Source: Allomyces macrogynus ATCC 38327 (taxonomy: Eukaryota > Blastocladiomycota > Blastocladiomycetes > Blastocladiales > Blastocladiaceae). Taken from it: a stretch of 19,269 nt of DNA. Shown here piece by piece: positions 8,150 to 17,139 of the stretch. Positions within the stretch are counted from its first letter, which is position 1; every line of letters starts with the position of its first letter. The stretch spans positions 233,320 through 252,588 of the forward strand of contig GG745373.1 of assembly GCA_000151295.1 (NCBI GenBank), given 5' to 3'. The notes beneath the pieces were generated by a model, which saw only the letters and a program-made list of their open reading frames with translations, did not search any database and had not been told where the DNA came from. Both the position numbers and the translations under genes were made by a program.

Positions 8150-9402
8150 ATGGCGCCCAACCCCCCACCGCCCGCGCCCACCCCGGCGCAGCTGCGATCG
8201 GCCCTCGACGCGACCGCCGGTGCCCTGCGCCTGCGCCGTCCCGCCGACGCCGTTGCCGCCCTTGTTCACGCGGCTCTCACGCTCGTCGGCGGGTGGACCC
8301 TGATCGGCATGGGCGACGCCGACCCGGACCCAAGCGCCGTCCAACTCCCGAACCTACCCGCCGATTTTAACGGTGCTGGCGCCAGCACCTACACTCTGCA
8401 CTACCGCGTCGCCGACGGCAGCGGCGGGCGCGCTCTCGTGCGCATGGTCGTGATGGGCGCGACGCTCGTCGTCCACGCGTTGCGGCCCGGGTCCGACGCG
8501 GTCGCGCAGTTGGACGTGGACGTGCGCGAAATATCGGTCGGCGAGGCCATGTACCCGGTCGCGCCGGGCGACCGGCCGGCGAGTTCTATGCTGAAGGCGT
8601 CCGACGCGCAGTTGGCCGAGTTGCTTGACAATGTGCGCTCGCGGCTCGTCGGGGATGTGCCGGGAGAACAAGGCCGTGTCCCACCGGGTGCGGAGAGCCC
8701 GACGCCCGCGGTCCCGCCAGCGCGAATTCTCGAGGAGACATTGCCGGCGCCGCCGAACCCGATGAACCGGTACGGTTGCTGATGATGCGCCGGTTGATTC
8801 GATTCTGAGACACTTGACTGACTCCTTGCTGCCTTTAGTCCCGCGCCACCGCCCGAACCGCACTACCCGGACCCGTTTGGCGGTGCCGTGCACCCGGCGT
8901 CGGTCGGGCACCGCGACCTCGACCCGCTCGGCGGGATCCCACCCATGGGCCCGTACCCGTTTGGCGGTGGCGCGCACGGCCGTGGGCCCATCGGGCCGTT
9001 TGGTGGGCCCGGGCCGATGCCCTTTGGTCCTGATGGTGACGGCGGAGGCAGCATCATGGGCCCGGGCCACCCGTTGTTCGCGGGGCCTGCGGGGTCGGGG
9101 ACTGGGCCGTGGGGTGGGAATCGATTCTTGCCGCCGTACGTTTTGGCTGCATCTTTCTTTCTCCGACGTGTGCTGAACAGTGATCCTCACCGAGATTTTG
9201 TTGATGTAGTGGCGCCGTGCCCCCCGGCGCGCGATTCGACCCGATTGGGCCGCAGGTGCCGCCCGGTGGTGGGCCTGGCGGGTTCCGCCCCCCGTTCCCG
9301 GGCGCGGGCCGCGGTCGCGGCCGTGGGAGCGCGGGTCCGTTCTCGGGCGAGCCTGACCCGGACAACCTGCCGCCGCCTGGGTACTCGGACATGTTCATGT
9401 AG
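8150..9402 (+). CDS. PSMF1: Proteasome regulator PI31 (PSMF1-like)
   Basis: PI31 binds the 20S proteasome and modulates its activity and transport. Exons: 8150-8769, 8839-9135, 9210-9402; total 1110 nt, 369 aa (human PI31 is 271 aa). The N-terminal about 150 residues form an FP-type alpha/beta domain (GWTLIGMG, then LPADFN, YTLHYRVADG, ALVRMVVMGATLVVHAL). A Pro-rich linker leads to the C-terminal PI31 signature: PEPHYPDPFGG, a long Gly/Pro-rich region, then GARFDPIGP and the terminal PDNLPPPGYSDMFM. The last matches the family's DPxNPDHLPPPGYDDMYL-like end. Introns are 69 and 74 nt with donors GTACGG and GTACGT; the first has a CTGAC branch. The extra length compared with human is all in the Gly/Pro-rich part. 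Confidence 0.93.
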
Positions 9403-9617
9403 GCCAGGGAAGTAGGGAGAGAAGCACGATGACGAGCCTTGGCTCGTCGAGATTTTTGCGCGCTCGGTTGCTGCCGGAAGCGATTTGTTTGGTTTGAAGG
9501 GTTAGGACGGAATGCCTTGTACATGGACGAGACAGACGAGACACGGAATGAAGAGGGCGGATTTGATTTGGTTTCAGCAGTCCCATGTCAGGTCCGACAC
9601 CCGCCGCCCCTCCCTGC

Positions 9618-10211
9618 TCAGTCGGCCGCGACCGGTTCTGCTGCGCCGTCGGTCGGCTCGGCAGCCGCTGCGTCGTCTTGCGCTTGCGCGTCGTCGTCGC
9701 CTTCAGGTCCCGGTTCGCCCTGCTCGTCACCCTTCGCGTCCTCAGCCGCCGTCTCCTCGTTCCCTTCCGCGCCCGCCGCCGACGTCAGTGGGCGGCTCCC
9801 ACTCGCGCTACCTGGCACCGGCGGCGCCGCCGCGGCATCGCCCTGTTCGTCCACCGTCCGCGGCTCGGCGCCCTCGCCCTCCGCTGCTGCCTCTGCCGCG
9901 GACACCGCTGCGGGCCGATGCGCGGCACCCAACTTGCGGCGCACTTCGTCCTCGGCAGCATGGGCGATCCGCACGTCGCGCACGGCACGGCGCTTGGCCT
10001 CGTCAATTTTCAAATCGGCGTCACGGTCGTGCAGCGAGTGCAGCAGGTACCGCGCCACGTACTCGATCGCGTCCATGGTCGGGTGCACGGGCGGCGGGGC
10101 CGTGCGCGTCGATTCCGGCGGCATGTAGGTGCCGGCGAGCCGCACAGCGAGCGACGTGAGCGCGTCGGTCAGGATGGGGGCCACGGTGGATTCGAGGTAG
10201 GCGTGGTCCAT
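9618..10211 (-). CDS. Dpy-30-motif protein with acidic Ala/Glu-rich tail
   Basis: Single-exon ORF, 197 aa, ATG at 10211-10209, TGA at 9618-9620. Residues about 4-62 resemble a Dpy-30 dimerisation motif: YLESTVAPILTDALTSLA as first helix and PTMDAIEYVARYLLHSL as second. They are separated by an unusual insertion of about 20 residues (tight turn in canonical DPY30). A charged helix follows (DEAKRRAVRDVRIAHAAEDEVRRKL), like DYDC-type or radial-spoke Dpy-30 proteins, then an acidic Ala/Glu/Asp/Pro-rich disordered tail of about 90 residues. Dpy-30 motifs occur in COMPASS methyltransferase complexes and in many axonemal proteins (radial spokes, AK7, NDK5). The charged helix and the DNAAF6 neighbour lean towards a flagellar role, but this is inference. 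Confidence 0.7.
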   Translation of the reverse strand: MDHAYLESTVAPILTDALTSLAVRLAGTYMPPESTRTAPPPVHPTMDAIEYVARYLLHSLHDRDADLKIDEAKRRAVRDVRIAHAAEDEVRRKLGAAHRPAAVSAAEAAAEGEGAEPRTVDEQGDAAAAPPVPGSASGSRPLTSAAGAEGNEETAAEDAKGDEQGEPGPEGDDDAQAQDDAAAAEPTDGAAEPVAAD

Positions 10212-10627
10212 GGTGGGTGGCGGGCAGAGTTGAGGGCGCGGACTCGGACGATGGAGGGCCTTGGGGTGCGGTGCGGCCGGTCGGTGCGTGGCAGGTGGAG
10301 ATGGTACGGGAGGTCACGGCAAGCGCGATGCAGCAGGTTCTGATGAGTTTGAGAACGGTGTTGAGCAGCTTGTCGTCGCCGGCCGCGACGAGAAGACGGG
10401 CGGCGAGTGGAGCAGGCGTGCATGCCTCCCCGGCGCGTCTCGCGCACGTCTCGCACGCCACGTGTCGTGGTCAGCCGCCGCTCCGTCGTGTCTGCTCTTT
10501 TCTCTCATTCTCGCCGACGACTTGTCGGCCTCGAGAACCATCCCCGACGCGCTTCTCTGCTCCCTCACCAACTTGCTGCAATCCACTCAAGCGCTCGCAA
10601 CGACCCTCAACTACACGCCTCTCGACC
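10212..10627. promoter_or_regulatory. Divergent promoter region, Dpy-30 protein / expansin-like gene
   Basis: A 416-bp gap between two divergent start codons. The right half is pyrimidine-rich (TTTTCTCTCATTCTCGCC near 10497-10515), as in fungal core promoters and leaders. No TATA box, no RNA gene and no copy of the STT3/PI31 element is visible. Frames crossing it on both strands lack domain content. Confidence 0.45.
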
Positions 10628-11690
10628 ATGCCCTGCATCTACCGCCCGCGCGCGGTATTGGCCCTGTTCGCTGCGGCGGCCGCTATCGCCGTCGTCTTCC
10701 TGGCCGCTGTGGCTGCTGCCATGCCCGCGGCCGCCGCACCGCGCACCGTGTCCACTGCCAAGCGCGTACCCGCTGCCGCTCGACGCGTCGTCAAGGCCGT
10801 GCGCGCCGCACCACCCCCCGCTCCAATGACACGACGGATTGTCAAGGCTGTGCCACAGCTCGCGCCATCGCTGGCGCAGCCGCACCGCGTGGTCAAGGTG
10901 GTCCACGTCGCGCCTTCTTCAGCCAAGCCTGCCGAACGCGCTTTTGCCAAGGCGGGGCCTATTGCCAAGGCGGCGCCGCGCCGGTTTGCGCCAGGATCAC
11001 CGGCCCCGACCGCCAAGCCCGCGGTGCGGCCCATGGTCGAGGCCGCCGTGCGAACGTCTGCTGCACGCGCCGGGTTCGCGTCGTACTTTGACCCGTCACA
11101 AGTCGGGACGGCGGCGGGTTCGTGCCCATCTTGGTTGCTGTGCGAGAGGGCTGACGTGGCGACTGATCTGCGCTGGATGCGCTAGTACCCGGTGTGTCGG
11201 CGTGCCCCGCGTCGACGGCATCGCCCGAAAGTGCTGCGGCGCTGCCCGCAGTCGCTGTGGTACGTGGACCCCGCCCGTGACGTTCACCCCACACAAGACC
11301 GAGTTTTCTGACCCTGTCGTCACGGTAGTCACCCATGGACGCATCCGCGGCCGCGCCGTGCGGATCGTGCCTGCGCGCGTGCTACACGGGCGCGAACCGC
11401 ACGTTCGTGTGCCGCACCTACCGCGTCGCCTACATTTGCGCGCGTACGTGCTTTCATTTCTCCCCACGTCGTGGAGCAGGCAGTGCTTAACCTTCTCTAT
11501 CCGAACAGAATGCCGCCAGAGCAACTTGAACGTGGTGCAAGCTGGGTTCCCAACGTCCGTGACTGCGATTGGCGGTGTCGCCGAGGCCAAGTGGTACCCG
11601 GTCGCGTGTGATGCTGCAGCGACGACAACGAAGGTGACGGCACCGGCCGCGACGAGTGCGGCGGTGCGGGCGCGTGAGATGACTCGGTAG
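10628..11690 (+). CDS. Expansin-like (double-psi beta-barrel) secreted protein
   Basis: Proposed exons: 10628-11117, 11186-11259, 11329-11443, 11509-11690; total 861 nt, 286 aa. Residues 8-37 form a hydrophobic Ala/Leu/Val signal or anchor segment. Residues about 48-140 are a basic Pro/Ala linker with repeated VVKAV-like units (RRVVKAV, RRIVKAV, HRVVKVV). The C-terminal domain starts FASYFDPSQVGTAA (150-163), then SACPASTASPESAAALPAVAVSP, APCGSCLRACYTG (198-209), RTFVCRTYR, and a last segment NLNVVQAGFPTSVTAIGGVAEAKWYPV ending near Cys260. This Cys spacing and the final GVxxxxWYPV pattern are those of fungal expansin/barwin-like DPBB domains. Acidic DPBB-core residues usual in cell-wall-loosening expansins are not evident. 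Donors are GTTCGT, GTACGT, GTACGT, with CTGAC branches in introns 1 and 2. The first donor is the least certain join. Confidence 0.75.
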
Positions 11691-11827
11691 GACTGGAGTA
11701 GCAGGTAGGACCACGACTTGTCTCGTTTGTTGTTTCTCTCCACCCACCTCATTATTCGCGCTCCGGCGGCATTGCTTGTACATCCCTGACCCACCTCTGA
11801 TCCAATCTCATAATGCATCCACGCCAT

Positions 11828-13380
11828 CTATTCTTGCCGCCCCTCCTTGCCAACCGTGCTCTCGACTTCGTCAGCCTTGCTTTCCACCGTTTCCGCCTCC
11901 AGCGTGGGCCCCACTTCACCCTCGACGTCGTCCTCCTCGGCAAACAACACCTTCATCAGCTCCCCGACCACCTTGACATTCAACGAATTGCCCAGCAACC
12001 GGTACTGCTGCGCCTTCGTCACGCCCGACGGGAACGTCATATCCGCCGGGAAGCAGTGTAGTCGGGCAACTTCAGTTGGGGAAAAGAAGCGCGGTTTCAG
12101 CGCGAGTACTTGCTCGACGTTGCCGAGCACGTCCTTGGTGAGCAGCGATTCGGGCACCGACGCGAGGAACGGGCCGGACCCAAACACGTGCTTGGAGCCG
12201 TAGGCCTTGGTGAAAGTGGCCGACCGCGCGCCGCGGTCGGAGACGATGTCTGTTGTTGCGAAGAGGGCGAGGGTGAGCAGCGAGGTGGGAGGATGAGGTA
12301 TAGGGTGGGGAGGGGCAGCGCACCGAAAACAAATTTCTTGGACTGGCGGATCCATGGTTCCGGGACCGCGCACTGTGGGTCGGGTTCGGCGTCGAGGTAC
12401 TTGGCGATCGGGTCGACCGGGACCGCCGGCGTTGCGTCAGCGGATCGTGGCGGATCGTGCTTGTCGTCGGTATGCGTATCCGTGAGCGTCTCCACCGTGC
12501 TGTTCGCGCCCGCGTCGCTCGTCACCGACTCCTTGACCGCAGCAGGGTTCTCATCACCTGCTGCCTGGTCGTCCTCGTCCTTCACCACCCTAAACCGCAC
12601 CGGCCACGCCGTCTGCACGACGCCGCGGTCCGAATACGCCCCCACCTCCTCCCCATTCCCCCCCTCCCCTGCGGCATCCTCACTCACCCTCCGGCGCGCC
12701 AGTAAAAAATACCGCAGCCGCGAATTCGGGACCCCCAATGCCGTCGGTTCCAACAAGCACTCGGCAATCTCAAATCCCCGCGCAGCAAGCGCGTTCACGA
12801 GAATGCGGCGGCACTCGGAGGTCTCAAAATTCTTGACGTTTTCGAGAAACACGTAGCGCGGCGGGTGGAGCGACGTGGTCAGGAGCGAGACGAGGTGTAG
12901 GAGGCCGCGCGAGCGTGCGTCGGCGTGGTCGAGGCCCTTGCCGCTTCGTCGTCGTGGTCAACGTGCTGCCCCCAGAACAGAAACGAGCTGCAGCACGACA
13001 TACCCGCGCGTAAACGGCTGGCACGGCGGCGACAGGAGCCACGCGTCGGCATTCAGTTTGGCAAGATCGTTGGCCGTCAAGTACTCAATCGAGGCCGTCG
13101 AGACGGGCGTCGACGGGAAGTTGTGTGCGTAGCATTGATTCGCGACGGCGTTGACGTCGAACGCGGCGACCACGGCGCCAGGCACTTGCGCGTAGGTGAA
13201 CCCGTAGTGCTAGAGGAGATTGCCCATCGGTTGGATTTCCGGATGAGTGCCGGATGCATGGGGTGTTGGCGGAGGCGAGCGAGTACGGACGAGACCGCCA
13301 AACCCGGAAAAGAACTCGATGGCGCGAATGGCTGGGCGGGTGGGCGGCGTTGCCGCTGCGGGTGCTTTTACTTGGGCCAT
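11828..13380 (-). CDS. TRDMT1: tRNA (cytosine-5) methyltransferase DNMT2/TRDMT1
   Basis: DNMT2 methylates C38 of tRNA-Asp and a few other tRNAs using S-adenosylmethionine. Minus-strand exons: 13380-13291, 13209-13004, 12943-12324, 12249-11828; total 1338 nt, 445 aa (human 391). Motifs in order: I, EFFSGFGG (22-29); the AAFDVNAVANQCYAHNFP region; IV, SPPCQPFTR with catalytic Cys93; VI, FLENVKNFE (Glu133); VIII, LGVPNSRLRYFLLARR; X, YRLLGNSLNVKVV (392-396 GNSLN). The DNMT2 hallmark CFTKGYG is here TFTKAYG (317-323), so its Cys is replaced. An acidic insertion of roughly 80 residues follows motif VIII, and the C-terminal tail is Glu-rich. Introns are 81, 60 and 74 nt with donors GTCCGT, GTATGT and GTGCGC. 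The start ATG sits in ACCATGG and is the only in-frame ATG. Confidence 0.93.
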
Positions 13381-13706
13381 GGTGCGGTTGGTGCAGCGTT
13401 GTCGCGGGTCGAAGGCAGGATGCAAAGGTCAATCGTCGCGAAGCAAGTCGGTCGGCAGTGCCAGGGGTTCTACTCAGTCCGGTGAGGTGTGGCGCAGCGT
13501 TGGTTGGTGTGGCATGTGGCCGCATCACTGCCGCATACCCTGATCACCCTTGCTCGTCGCTGCTCCTTCTTTTCTTCTTGAGGTCGGCCGACCGTCGACC
13601 GCGCCAACACGCTTCAGCGCGATCCGCTCCCAAATTCCAGCAACGACTAGCTGCAATCTACGCGCACGGCCCGGTTCCCGACTTCGATTCGGCTGCCGAC
13701 CCAATC
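13381..13706. promoter_or_regulatory. Divergent promoter region DNMT2 / TIMMDC1-like
   Basis: A 326-bp gap between divergent start codons. A CT-rich patch (CTCCTTCTTTTCTTCTTG, 13563-13580) lies upstream of the plus-strand gene. The plus frame remains open through the region but has no ATG between 13381 and 13707, so it is read as leader. No TATA box or repeat is seen. Confidence 0.45.
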
Positions 13707-14538
13707 ATGTCCCTGCTCGCCTCGCCACCACCCGCAACCGCGACCACCGCGACCCTGGCGCAACCCCCACGCACCTGGCCGCAAGTCCGCGCCGAGATCC
13801 ACGACTACTTCACATGGACCCCCGACCGCGCCCGAATCGCCCTCCTCCGCTCTGGTGTCGACCCCGTCTCCGCCGCGGCCACTGCGGCCTCTCTGCGCGG
13901 CCCGCCCGCACCCCCGGAACTCGCGCGGTTCTCCACCTTCACGGGCCTCGGCATGTTCTGGGGCTTCCTCCTCGGCGGCGCGTTGGGCGCACAGCATGCG
14001 GGGTTGCAATTTTTGGCGGAGAACGCGCACAAGTTGCCGGTCACGGTCCAAGGCTGGTATTTCTACCACAAGGCCAAGAATTACCGGTCGATGTGGGGCG
14101 CGGTGAAGCGCGGGACCGTGTACGCGGGCCGGTTGGGGGTCGTGGTGGGGTTATTTGCGGCGGTCGAGACGGGACTGGATTTGGCCAGGGGGAAGGACGA
14201 TTTGTGGAGTGCAACAGCGGCCGGGGTGGTGACGGCGACAACGTTTGCGGCAGCGTGTACGGTTCTTGGACGCATGTCTTGGTGTGGATCAGCGGTTGCT
14301 GACAATTGATTTTGGAACAGACCGGCTCCCGCGCGCGTCCGTGCAGCGCACGCTCCTCTACGGCACTGTCACGGGCCTGCTTGTCGGCGGGATCCAGGAC
14401 CTGCTCTCGGTGCAGCTCGGGTATCCGGCCAAGTACCGCATCTTTGCCGGCGACAACGATTCGGTCGTGCCCGCAACGGTCACGCAACCATCCAGCGCCG
14501 CACCCGCATCAAGCGACATCACTGCCATCGATTTGTAG
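13707..14538 (+). CDS. TIMMDC1: TIMMDC1-like mitochondrial complex I assembly factor (Tim17 family)
   Basis: TIMMDC1 is an inner-membrane assembly factor for the membrane arm of respiratory complex I. Exons: 13707-14256 and 14321-14538; total 768 nt, 255 aa (human 285). The intron is 64 nt with donor GTACGG, branch CTGAC and acceptor ACAG. Four hydrophobic segments typical of the Tim17/22/23 fold are visible: GLGMFWGFLLGGALGAQHAG; the segment after YFYHKAKNYRSMWGAVKRG (AGRLGVVVGLFAAVETGL); SATAAGVVTATTFAAAYRL; and RTLLYGTVTGLLVGGIQDLL. The order Tyr-His...Asn-Tyr...Arg-Gly, then DLARGKDDLWS and GxLxGGI matches TIMMDC1 better than carrier-type TIM proteins. The Ala/Pro/Thr-rich N-terminus could be a weak presequence. 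Identification rests on motif order remembered from the family, not on a search. Confidence 0.65.
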
Positions 14539-14582
14539 CAAACAATGTATATCTTGACATCACACGCCCATCTAGCCTCGTC

Positions 14583-16622
14583 TCAAATCTCGCCCCGAGC
14601 GGCACTTTCAGACCCGCGCACGACGCCGCCAAACGGCGGGAATTGCCGCGCGTCGTAGGTGAGCGAATCGGCGGCGCGGCGGCGCGGGATCACAGGCGCC
14701 GACGCGCCTATACCGCGCAATGACGATACAGACGATCCTGCGAGTGAGGACGTCGCGAATGGCGGTGGTCTTGGCGATGTGGGTGTCGGCGGGAATACGA
14801 CATTCGCTGACGCCGACCGGATGGGCGTGCGCGGCACCACCGCTGGTGGCGGGGCCAGGCCGGGCATGGGAGTTGCGAGTGTGGGCGGTGGGCACCCGGC
14901 ACCGGCCACGGTCGCGGTCGGCTGCGCGTCAGCCGGGGCCGACGTGATATTGGTCCACATGCGCGACGTGTCGGCCAAATTGGTCGGCAAGAGCACGCGG
15001 CACACGCGCATGTCAGTCCACGGCCTAAGACACGGCAGCGGAACCACGCCCACGTGGCCCGTGCCCAAGTGCGACGCGAGTGCCCAGTCGTCGGCAAACG
15101 CTTCGTGGACGAGCACCAGGTCGCCGACATGCAGGTCAATTTCGTCGGGAAGCACGGCCACGTATGCGAATTGCGCGACTGAAGGGGATCCGAGATTGGT
15201 GAGCATCGTCCATGGCTGGACGGGCGGCGATGCGGTCGACTTGGCGGCGTCGGAGGTGGTCGCACGCCGGTGTAACCGCGCTGCGCGGCTGGACCCACTG
15301 CTGGAGCTGGTACTTGGCGGGAACACCGGCACGGGCGCTGCGTTCATTGGCGCGATCTGCGGCGGAGGGGCCGCCCTTGCCGTGGCCGCGGCCAACGCCG
15401 CCTCGCGGTGCGCGCGAAGTCGATCTTCGGCGACCCTTGCGCGCCAGAACCCCCACCATTTCGGCCTCCAGGCGCGACGCACGGCGTTGACGAGGTACCA
15501 GCACCCAAAGTACGTGCCGTCGACGCCATTGTTCACAGTGGGTGCGGCCGACTTGCCGCGCCGATGCGCCCAGACGCGCCAGCTGACGATCAGCATCAGC
15601 AGCGCAGCACCCGCGATCCCGCACGCGATCCACCGCCACGCGACAGCGGCTGTCGCCGTCGCCGTCGCCGCACACGTCTCGCTCGCGCACGCGTGCGCGC
15701 ACAGTCGTGCGCGGTCGGTCGCTACGTCCCCCTCCGCAGCCACCGCCCCACACGCGCGGGACTCGCTCTCGACGACGAGTCCTGCAGCCTTCACCAACAC
15801 CGTCGGGACAACCGCGTCCAGCACCTTTGGTGCAGTCCACCCGTCGCGACCGGCATCGCCAGACCCGCGAAACGCTGCCGTCAAGTCCAGCGGCGACGTG
15901 CACACCCCGTCGAGCGCGGGCGCAAACGCCGTCCCGTCCCATGCGGGCGCGCGGTGCCACGCGTCGGCGTTGGGTGCTAAACTGGCGACGGTCTCAAATG
16001 CCGACGCCGTGAACGCCGCACAGAGTCGCGCACGGGCGTCGGCTGCGGGTGCCGGGGCGCAGACAGAACCGGTGGCCGTGTCGGGGTCGCCGACGTGCGA
16101 GAGCGAGTACGCGGCCTGCAGGCACGCGAGGGACGTGACGAATCGTAAGCGGGGCAGGACAGCGTCGGGGTTGATGCCGGGTGGAGCCTGCGCGGAAATG
16201 ACCGATCGCAGGGAGGATATGGTCGAGATGACGAGCGCGTCGACGGTCGAAGCGGTCGCGTTGGATGAGGACGGGACACAGACGGTCGGCGGGTCGTCGG
16301 CGGTCAGGGATGGGGTGGAGGCGCCGGACGTGGCACGGGCCGACGCGGCGGTGCTGGGCGAGGCGCGGGCCGCTGGTGATATGGGGGGCGGGTACTTGCA
16401 GATGGTGCTGGGCAGCGAGATGCAGGCTGGTGGTTGTTGCGCAACTTGTGCGGAAGCGGTCGATGGTGCGAGGATCAAGGCGAGCGCGGCCAAGACGAGC
16501 ACAGCGGCGAGACCAGCGCGACGATGACGGCGACTCGTTCGCCTCCTCGGGGCCGGGAACGCGTCGGATCGCGGTCTTGATGGTGGGCGTACGGGGCCGG
16601 CGCTGGGTAATGCCGGCGGCAT
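14583..16622 (-). CDS. Signal peptide - ectodomain - single TM - cytoplasmic SH3 protein
   Basis: Single-exon ORF; the ATG at 16622-16620 gives 679 aa. The frame stays open upstream, but that part is Arg-rich with no plausible start sequence. Residues about 37-58 are a signal peptide (LAAVLVLAALALILAPSTASA). The ectodomain (59 to about 320) has spaced cysteines in a mostly helical-looking context, for example DAVLPRLRFVTSLACLQAAYSL and the ARLCAAFTASAFETVASL segment. A TM helix (CGIAGAALLMLIVSWRVW) lies near residues 330-350, followed by basic residues, so the rest is cytoplasmic. Residues about 481-535 are an SH3 domain: AYVAVLPDEIDLHVGDLVLV, the DDWALA core, then GHVGVVPLPCL. A Pro-rich tail follows. 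The plan resembles fungal cell-surface sensors that recruit Pro-rich partners, but no named family is recognised. Confidence 0.78.
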   Translation of the reverse strand: MPPALPSAGPVRPPSRPRSDAFPAPRRRTSRRHRRAGLAAVLVLAALALILAPSTASAQVAQQPPACISLPSTICKYPPPISPAARASPSTAASARATSGASTPSLTADDPPTVCVPSSSNATASTVDALVISTISSLRSVISAQAPPGINPDAVLPRLRFVTSLACLQAAYSLSHVGDPDTATGSVCAPAPAADARARLCAAFTASAFETVASLAPNADAWHRAPAWDGTAFAPALDGVCTSPLDLTAAFRGSGDAGRDGWTAPKVLDAVVPTVLVKAAGLVVESESRACGAVAAEGDVATDRARLCAHACASETCAATATATAAVAWRWIACGIAGAALLMLIVSWRVWAHRRGKSAAPTVNNGVDGTYFGCWYLVNAVRRAWRPKWWGFWRARVAEDRLRAHREAALAAATARAAPPPQIAPMNAAPVPVFPPSTSSSSGSSRAARLHRRATTSDAAKSTASPPVQPWTMLTNLGSPSVAQFAYVAVLPDEIDLHVGDLVLVHEAFADDWALASHLGTGHVGVVPLPCLRPWTDMRVCRVLLPTNLADTSRMWTNITSAPADAQPTATVAGAGCPPPTLATPMPGLAPPPAVVPRTPIRSASANVVFPPTPTSPRPPPFATSSLAGSSVSSLRGIGASAPVIPRRRAADSLTYDARQFPPFGGVVRGSESAARGEI

Positions 16623-17139
16623 GTTGACATGGCCGCGTCGTTCGCAATGCGCCGCGGCCGGTTGGTGGTGATCGTGGGTTGCGGCTGGTGGCATGCTTGC
16701 GCGCGTCGCGGCCGGCGCTTCGGCGCGAGGGCCGAGAGTTGTGCTGGGCAGGGCGGGAGCGCCGTGTCGCCGCCGTCGTCGTCGTCGTGCTGGGTCGGTG
16801 GTGGTCGCACCCTGCAAGGCGAAGGCGAGTGTGGCGGTGGCGACGCCTGTTCTGCACCAAACAGCACTCGGCCGCCTCGCGAGCGACCGGCGTGACGAGT
16901 CTGCCACTGGCATCGGCCCACGCTCCTCGCGCCCACCGCACCGCAGCACCACGCCCCGCGCACGCCGACAAACGACAGCACGACGACGACGCCAGCACCA
17001 GCGACCACCGAGCACGACGACGCCAGCAACTGCCAACGACATCGGCGCCACCATCTCCAGCAATCAGCCGCTGCGCCGCTCGCGCACCATGCCTTCTTCC
17101 GCGCGACCGCGCCCATCTGCACCATCGACATCGCGCTAG
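16623..17139. promoter_or_regulatory. Divergent promoter region, SH3 membrane protein / USP gene
   Basis: About 517 bp between the two assigned start codons. It is filled with Arg/Ala-rich frames on both strands that I judge non-coding. An ATG at 17089 opens a 16-codon frame ending in TAG at 17137-17139, immediately before the assigned USP ATG. It is either a minimal upstream ORF or the end of an unrecognised exon (the CTAG also reads as an acceptor). No TATA box is seen. Confidence 0.4.

Noticed and set aside
12110..12856. 248-codon plus-strand frame opposite DNMT2
   Set aside because: It crosses a DNMT2 exon carrying motifs VI and VIII on the minus strand and shows no domain.
13254..13706. 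Extending the TIMMDC1-like protein upstream in the same open frame
   Set aside because: The only upstream ATG lies inside a DNMT2 exon-intron area on the other strand, and the added residues do not look like a presequence.
14659..16527. 622-codon plus-strand frame opposite the SH3 membrane protein
   Set aside because: The minus frame has a signal peptide, TM helix and SH3 domain. The plus frame is Ala/Arg/Thr-rich with no such structure.
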